Assembly: GCF_001556515.1 (NCBI RefSeq)
Contig: NZ_LSJA01000069.1
Span: forward strand, 1-6,248
DNA: 6,248 nt
From: Caulobacter sp. CCH9-E1
Lineage (GTDB): Bacteria > Pseudomonadota > Alphaproteobacteria > Caulobacterales > Caulobacteraceae
Direction: 5' to 3'
Translations under genes and position numbers: made by a program
Notes under the pieces: model-generated
Told to the model about the DNA's origin: nothing
Database searches by the model: none
What the model saw: the letters and a program-made list of their open reading frames with translations, nothing else
Shown here: positions 6,067 through 6,248 of the stretch, piece after piece
Layout of the letters: each line of letters starts with the position of its first letter
Numbering within the stretch: the first letter of the stretch is position 1

Positions 6067-6110
6067 ATCCTCCCCCCGTGGGGGAGGTGGCCCGAAGGAC
6101 CGGAGGGGGG
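6067..6110. repeat. GC-rich palindromic intergenic repeat, inverted copy upstream of pyrB
   Basis: This is the inverted relative of the elements at 22-69 and 6127-6178. Its strong stem is CCTCCCCC (6069-6076) against GGGGGAGG (6080-6087) with a 3-nt loop, followed by a diverged, imperfect inner stem centred on GAA (6094-6096) and the conserved CGGAGGGGG arm. With 6127-6178 it forms an inverted pair about 90 nt upstream of the pyrB start. Confidence 0.7.
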
Positions 6111-6126
6111 CGTGGCCGGGTCAACC

Positions 6127-6178
6127 GGACTTCCCCCTCCGTCGGCTTCGCCGACACCTCCCCCGCTGGGGGGAGGAT
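6127..6178. repeat. GC-rich palindromic intergenic repeat, right copy
   Basis: Same orientation as 22-69, sharing two identical blocks with it (6127-6141 and 6157-6178). The inner hairpin here is a perfect GTCGGC-TTC-GCCGAC (6141-6155), and the outer stem is CCTCCCCC (6157-6164) against GGGGGAGG (6169-6176). The inner stem differs from the left copy while remaining paired, which points to a family under structural constraint. Confidence 0.75.
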
Positions 6179-6248
6179 CTTACGAGCGTTCTCGGGGCTC
6201 TATCATCCGCGTATCCGGAATCGAACCCAACGATTTCAACAACTTCCT
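6179..6248. other. Unresolved right edge
   Basis: No complete gene is seen. On the minus strand one frame is open from the window edge to a TAA at 6182-6180, and another stays open through the repeat to a TGA at 6123-6121. Either could be the tail of a gene starting beyond 6248, or chance in GC-rich DNA. The minus strand also reads GGTTCGATTCC, like a tRNA T-loop, but the rest of a tRNA cannot be verified. Confidence 0.25.

Noticed and set aside
6202..6248. tRNA fragment on the minus strand, suggested by GGTTCGATTCC
   Set aside because: The putative T-stem has a G-G mismatch and a G-T pair, no CCA follows, and the rest of the molecule would lie outside the window, so it cannot be supported.

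Overview
The window is GC-rich DNA whose gene content and GC-rich palindromic intergenic repeats suggest an alphaproteobacterium, most likely a Caulobacter-like member of the Caulobacterales. That placement is inference from gene order, codon use and protein character; no rRNA or other phylogenetic marker is present.

Layout, left to right. Positions 1-201 hold a GC-rich palindromic repeat and a leader. A plus-strand gene (202-981) encodes an inner-membrane-anchored, proline-rich protein with a TonB-like N-terminus and an unusual C-terminal domain. It meets dprA (978-2075, minus) tail to tail, the two stops overlapping in CTAG. dprA is the second gene of a minus-strand pair with plsY (2072-2722, minus), coupled through a GTGA overlap. 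A 112-bp divergent spacer separates plsY from a plus-strand polytopic membrane protein of unknown function (2835-3500), which contains an internal duplication. That gene in turn meets the pyrimidine pair tail to tail, with its stop and the pyrC-like stop overlapping inside the loop of a perfect 9-bp hairpin. The pyrimidine pair is a dihydroorotase-like gene (3497-4798, minus) preceded by pyrB (4983-5981, minus). Their 184-bp spacer carries an inverted pair of 31-bp palindromic repeats. Positions 5982-6248 hold the pyrB leader, another inverted pair of GC-rich repeats related to the one at the left edge, and an unresolved edge.

How the genes work together. PyrB is aspartate carbamoyltransferase. 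The adjacent dihydroorotase-like protein has lost the HxH metal motif and the catalytic Asp, so it is best read as a non-catalytic PyrC'/PyrX partner that assembles with PyrB, as in Pseudomonas; the organism should have an active dihydroorotase elsewhere. PlsY makes lysophosphatidic acid for phospholipids, and DprA processes incoming single-stranded DNA. These two share an operon but not an obvious pathway. The two plus-strand membrane proteins are the least understood genes here.

I found no CRISPR array, transposase, phage gene, toxin-antitoxin pair or defence system. The most interesting items are the pseudo-dihydroorotase, the stop-codon hairpin, the TonB-like protein with a non-canonical C-terminus, and the structured repeat pairs.
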